Program-made: the position numbers and the translations under genes
Shown here: in pieces, positions 58,771 to 64,000 of the stretch
Layout: each line of letters opens with the position of its first letter
Position numbering within the stretch: position 1 is the stretch's first letter
The notes under the pieces: model-generated
Told to the model about the DNA's origin: nothing
Database searches by the model: none
What the model saw: only the letters and a program-made list of their open reading frames with translations
Assembly (NCBI GenBank): GCA_947044405.1
Contig: CAMRHE010000011.1
Coordinates: 5,314,501-5,378,500 of the forward strand
Reading direction: 5' to 3'
Source: Leptodactylus fallax
Taxonomy: Eukaryota > Chordata > Amphibia > Anura > Leptodactylidae
DNA length: 64,000 nt

Positions 58771-59106
58771 GGCTAAGGCCCCACATATATATACATACAT
58801 GTATAACGCAGCTAAAAAAAAACACTGCAGAAAAAAAAACGCAGTGCATCGCTTTTTTTCCGCAGCATTTTTCATTGTGTTTTTGCTGTTTTTCCCTGCA
58901 TACAAGCGTTTTCAGAGGTAAAATTGACATGCTGCGATTTTCAAAAACACATGCTTTTTTGAAAACGCTTCTTTTCTACAGCATTTTTTTTTTTTTTTTT
59001 TACACAATGTGTGGATAGGATTAGCTAGGATCTCATTCACTTTGCTGGTACTGCAAAACACAGCATTTTTTTTTCTGCTGCGTTTCCGCAACATGGGACC
59101 TTAGCC
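58771..59106. mobile_element. PIF/Harbinger-like MITE, family 1, copy L
   Basis: GGCTAAGGCCCCAC at 58771 and GGGACCTTAGCC ending at 59106, flanked by TAA on both sides (58768-58770, 59107-59109). It carries long A and T runs and a CATATATATACATACATG tract. Confidence 0.78.
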
Positions 59107-60695
59107 TAAAATAGCAAAAACCGTCCCAAAAATGTAAATTCTTTTTTTTTGCAAATTTTCAATTTATGACTTAAATAAATATTGTTGGCACATATAACTC
59201 CAGTGCCTTATGTACATTTTAACTATTTAGTGATCTAACACATTTTTGCCTTCCAGCGTTCATAACTTTTACATTGTATTTCAATGTAGCTTAAGACAAC
59301 TTTTTTTTTTTGTGGGTACATAAGACTTTTTGATCATTTTCTATTACTTTTTGTTTTTGAGAGGTGAGATAAACGGAAAACAAGAATTTTAGCATCTTAA
59401 ATTTAAGGTACTAATTTTAATTTAGGGGCTTTTATGGATGTGGTGATACCAATTTTATGTTTTGTTTCTTTCATTAACAAGGTTAGTGGGAGTGATATCA
59501 TGAACCATGGTATTCCCTCCTCTCCCCTGCAGACTGTCAGCTGCACGTTTTCACCTGCACACTAGTTAAAGTGAAAGCTGCGAGTATATGCAACTCCGCT
59601 TTAACTAGTGATATCTCAAAATATAGGTAGGCTACAGACAAGATTCTTGACCCTAAAACAAGACCAAGATTGCATCTCTGGCTTCTGCGGCTCCAGAGTT
59701 AGAGCTGTTTAAAGTGACTTCCATATCTGCAGTTCTCCTGGAAGTATCCTGCTTTAACTGTAAAATACTTTGCTCATACCCTGAGCAGGGTTTGTCCAGA
59801 ACTGTGTGTGTGTGTGTGTGTGGTTAATGCCACTTGCCTTGTTTGTGCCCACACTGTCCCACCTCTTAAACTATACCTCCCAACTTTCAAAGATGTGAAA
59901 GAGGGACAAAACATGCAGAAACAGTTGTTACCCTACTTTCTGCAGTAATTGTCAGTCCTAAACCTTTTAAAATGGTTGTCCAGGATTAATACTACATGGC
60001 AGCTTTCTACCAAAAACAGAACCTATGTCTATGGGAGTCAGACTGAAGCTCCAAAAGACTTGCATTGATAGTTATACCTCTTGTTCATACAGGAAGCGCT
60101 GGCCCAGATGTACTAATAGTTCGACAGTGTAAACTTAGGCTGAAAATATACCACATTTTTCACAGGGTCTGATGCTGGATGTCAAAGAAAGTGTGTCAGC
60201 TGTAAACTGCTGTTTTATTTATATGCAAAAAAGTGGGGGTGTTTGGCTTCGGAATATAGAGCAGAGACCAAAGTTCAGGCAAGCTAAGGAATGTCCCAAC
60301 ACATTTTGCTCTCATTTGCAAATAAATATAATGTTGATTTATATGAAAATGAGCCTTCAAAGCTGAACAACAGAGGCATATTTGGAAACTGCAGAATCAC
60401 CTCTGCAAGGTACTGTGATTGAGGTTATAACTAATTTACTGCTGACAGACTCCGTTCATATCTGACATATCTTTAGACTACCTAGCCTAAGCCTTTTTCT
60501 TGGCTTACTTGGAGCCAGAATTTTATGACACAAGTTTGGGGCAACATGGCGCATCTTAAGCCACACCCCATTTTCTGAAAATCCACACTTATGTCTAGCA
60601 AGTGAAAAAGTTTTAGCCCAAACTAAATGCACCACATTGCTCCCACTTTCCTAAACCTGATATTTTTCTTACATTTTTAGTGGTATTCTCCCTAA
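59107..60695. other. Unassigned sequence with repeat fragments and a (GT)n run
   Basis: 59280-59420 resembles the reverse of a tract of the 5181-bp element (GGGTACATAAGACTTTTTGATCA, then TTTTGAGAGGTGAGAT). 59804-59822 is a GT microsatellite. TTAAAATGGTTGTCCAGG near 59968 is a left end of the GTTGTCCAGG group without a partner. No gene is supported. Confidence 0.45.
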
Positions 60696-60698
60696 TTA

Positions 60699-60986
60699 GG
60701 TCGGGGCCCCAACGTGGTGTAAACGCCGCGATTCGCCCGCGGCGGAAACGCCATGGAAAAAATCGCGGCATTTTACAGTCATAGCAAAGTGGATGGGATT
60801 CTAGCGAATCCCATGCCCACTTTGCGGTAAAATCCGCGATGCAGACATGTGACCAGCGAGGTTCTGGAAATCGCAGCATGTCAATTATACCTACGGAAAT
60901 GCCGTCGGTTTTCCCATAGGTATAATTGAAACAATAAGTCCGCATTGTAAATAACATCGCAATGCTTTTTCTCAAAGAAGTAGGCC
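60699..60986. mobile_element. PIF/Harbinger-like MITE, family 1, copy M (reverse, diverged)
   Basis: It begins GGTCGGGGCCCCAACGTGG after TTA and includes the complementary family words GATGGGATTCTAGCGAATCC and GCATGTCAATTATACC. It ends GTAGGCC followed by TAA. The flanks are TTA and TAA, so a duplication is not proven. Confidence 0.55.
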
Positions 60987-61300
60987 TAAGAAATTGTCGT
61001 AGTAAAATTTCTTTAAAAGTAGAAAATGCATCCAGAATGTGAATAGAAACTGCATGCATCTGAGAAACGCATGACTTTAAAATTTAAAAATGAATGCATT
61101 TTTTGAGCAAAAACATGTGTGAATCTAGCCTAAGATCTCCTACACATGACCACCTGCTATATTATGAACACAGTGGCTCATGAGAAGAAACAAACCTTCC
61201 TCTGCTTTTGCAAGGGACATCAAGACTGGTGTATAATATGCTGGCCTTGATGAATTCCCCCTTTTAAATTTTAGCCTACATACAAAGTTGCTCTGTGTAA

Positions 61301-61553
61301 GGCTAGGTTCACACCTGCGCCTGCACTCCGCCTGGGGATTCCATTCCCATTCCACTTTAAAAATGCAGAGAGAAAAGTCTTGCAAGCAGCGCTTTTCTCT
61401 TTGCATTTTTTGCCCTTTTCGGGCAGAAACCGGGCAGACCCCATTATAGTCTTTCCGCGGGTAACTGCTTTTTTTAAGCGGATTAGGTCTCTATTCGGGA
61501 GGTCCCCAAGCGGACCCCCGAACGGAAACCCGAATGCAGGTGTGAACCTAGAG
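61301..61553. mobile_element. PIF/Harbinger-like MITE, GGCTAGGTTCACACC family (253 bp)
   Basis: GGCTAGGTTCACACCTGCG at 61301 and GCAGGTGTGAACCTAGAG ending at 61553 are inverted ends, flanked by TAA at 61298-61300 and 61554-61556. It has a GC-rich non-coding interior. Confidence 0.72.
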
Positions 61554-64000
61554 TAAAGCTGGCTTTAGCCTTCTGTTGTTCTGCCATCATTTGGTAGCCA
61601 TGAGAAAGTTTAGGATGAAACCCAGTTAGCAATTTTATGACATTGTGAGAGGCCACATAAATAGTGAATTTACATTACCTTGGGAAGATATATTGTTATT
61701 TTGTAGAAACATAAGTGGATTATCATTTGCAAGCAATGCAGCATATGGAACTGCACACTATATGTCCTCCTGGCACTTGTTACTTGGACCAGATTTGCAA
61801 CAGATTTTTGCTGGCATCTAATGCCTGAAGATAACCTGTCATTGTTTCTTGGATTTATTCATGCTAATGATGTCATCTTGGATTCTAATTGTTCCTATTA
61901 TCTGAGACCTTTGATTTTTCATATAAAAGAAGTGCATAGCACAGACGTGAATAATCTTTGTAAATACTATAGAAAAGTGGAAATCATACAGTAGGGTTTA
62001 CAAAGCAAAATCTTTACTTTCATGACTCCCAGCTGTGATTTGGAAAGATTAGATCCCAAGTGAAGCTGTTGCTTGCTGCATAATGTATTATTCCTCTTGT
62101 TTGATTTTTTTTTCTTGTTTCATGTTTTCAGACAAGGTGTTGAAAATTAAAATTTCCCCTTTCTTCTGTTCTCAAGATAAAAGAGAATACTTTAATCTCT
62201 TCTTTTTTTGTAATAACAGACTGGACACTTCATAAGCCTATAATTATCACAATGTTTGCTGTAGAAGACAAGAAATTCTAATGACCGCACTTTGCACAAT
62301 TTTTATGACCTTTTAGGCAGCCTGAAGAAAAATAGGCTACTAAACCTTTTGTGATATTCTACAATTTCGTGACTATTTTCTGTATTTAAGTGTATTTGGG
62401 GATATTCTCTGCATGCAACAGATTCATGAACAGGGCTCATACTCTGTTTACAACCCTGCCATTGGTGTAAAACAATGGCAGTTTGTCAACACTTCTTAAT
62501 AGAAAGAGTATGGCAGAATGGTTAAATGATTCATGCCTATCTTTGAAGCCTATCCATGAAAACACAGACACCATGCATCTCAAACACGTATATAACTTAA
62601 TTGTATAATTAAATATATAAAACACAAGACAAGGTAAGTGGATGAACAAAGGTTGTGGTACTTTATTCTGGGTTACCTTAATAATAAGCAATTAATTAAT
62701 GAGTAAATAACAAATAAATAACTCATAAACATAACAACTCATTTAGTAATAACAACTCAAGCCAAATAGTCCATTAAAACTTCAGTCCATTAAATGCCAT
62801 AATCCACCCATCCAAATGGACAACACCCCACCAGCCATGGTAGCCTAAGACTGGACTTGTGTTGAATTTATGCCCAAGATATCACCACAAAAACTGGTAC
62901 AAGAAATAAACGCTCCACAAACTGAAGTCAAATCAGAAATCATGATACCTTACAAGTCAGATCAGAATGAGGATGATAAATCAGAAAAGTGAATGCCAAG
63001 CCAAGAGTCAGTTGGTGAGGTAACAGAGCCAAAATCAAAAGACATGCTGAAAGTCAGATTAGAGCAGTCCAGTACACACTATCAGGATATAACAGATACA
63101 ATAGGTACAACCAAATAGCAGGCACCTGGGTGAGGAGGAAGAGGGTTTAAATATGCCTCCTCAGTTGCTAATTGGTTAAGCGTAAGAGAACTCTGAACAC
63201 TGCTGAAGCTTCCCAGGTTGGCATGGTAACCTTAAAGCAACAATAGCTAAACTGAGATTTCTGACAGGTACCTTGTTCAAAATTTTCATAACCACATCCT
63301 TCCACTTCATGCCTCTAACACTAACCAAAAGTTAAAACTTCCCTTCCTCAAAAGATAGGTTGCCTGAATAAATCCACTCCAGTACCCGATTCCGAGCCCC
63401 CCCAAAAAACGAGTGTCCAACTATACATACATGTATCTTCTGCAGACCTAAAATAAATCAGCAGAATAAAATTAAATCAGGCCTAATACATAGCCTAAAT
63501 CTTTCAGAGGTGACCTGCTGATCATCTGAATAACCAAATCAGAAAGGCTTCTATTAGCTGATTCTGTCACAGCACCTTTGTGAAATCAGTGTGAAGACAG
63601 CTTAACAGATTCTAAATCTAACAAATTCAAGCATTTCTTAAAAGCAGAGCAATCCTCATTTATAAGAAGCAAACTTGAAGTTTGCGCCCTAATATCAAGA
63701 AAATGCAATAGATTCAACCTAGGACAAAGAATGGAGTCCTACTATTAATTCTAACCATACAAGCCTTACCCACTTGGTCTGTCTTGGATCTGTTGATCAC
63801 TAAAGTAAAGAAGTCAAACAACAAAAGAGAAATTGGACTATTTTTTTTTATTATTGAAGGTTAGTTCACTAACTCTTAGAGCACCAAAGAAAGCAAGCAA
63901 AAATGCTGTCCTAAACAACTGTGTTTCATAACCAGAATAACAAACCTCTGGTAAGATCAAAATAAACCTTCTAACAACTCAAACGTAACTGGACATCAGG
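61554..64000. other. Unassigned, apparently low-repeat sequence
   Basis: There is no supported gene. 61560-62640 is AT-rich and shows no element ends or tandem units. 62640-63250 resembles, in word use, the unassigned blocks near 2.0-2.6 and 42.8-43.2 kb (GCCAAGAGTCAG; GTTTAAATATGCCTCC), so it may be an interspersed repeat on the minus strand. 63250-64000 shows nothing recognisable. Confidence 0.4.

Overview
The window looks like repeat-dense vertebrate DNA, most likely from a frog. It is AT-rich with microsatellites and carries many copies of DNA-transposon, LINE and LTR families. I recognise several of those families from anuran genomes by memory only; I could not search a database. I found no host protein-coding gene, tRNA gene or full rRNA gene. 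Every coding sequence I can support belongs to a mobile element.

Layout. 1-346: 3' end of one Tc1-like transposon. 382-2000: a complete Tc1-like transposon with an open transposase. 2-6.3 kb: unassigned sequence plus short inverted-repeat elements. 6330-7984: a second, frameshifted Tc1 family. 10227-17041: a third Tc1 copy, split by a 5181-bp insertion that duplicated TTAA. The insertion is built of hairpins and a roughly 390-bp tandem repeat. 17109-18461: a truncated, decayed Tc1 copy. 19.2-27.8 kb: 3' and 5' parts of L1-type LINE sequence on the minus strand, separated by other insertions. 28-36 kb: mostly small MITEs, a tandem repeat and a solo LTR with a 4-bp duplication. 37.1-38.1 kb: a plus-strand L1 remnant, followed by an apparently intact Tc1 copy (38111-39759) and a hAT transposase remnant. 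43450-44013 and 49188-50546: non-autonomous hAT elements, each with an 8-bp target duplication. 48.76-50.75 kb: a tandem repeat with a 120-bp period and an inverted arm. 50747-57915: a full-length Ty3/gypsy-type LTR retrotransposon with gag, pol, a tRNA-Ser-type primer site and LTRs that are nearly identical except for one short patch. 57.9-61.6 kb: more MITEs. 61.6-64 kb: no repeat I can name.

How the parts relate. The elements are heavily nested, so their relative ages can be read. The TTAA element entered an existing Tc1 copy. The hAT element and the gypsy element both entered the 120-bp repeat locus. One MITE landed inside the TTAA duplication of another element. Two non-autonomous groups dominate: elements flanked by TTAA (piggyBac-like target choice) and elements flanked by TAA, TTA or TAT (PIF/Harbinger-like). 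No transposase for either group is present here, so they would have to be mobilised in trans.
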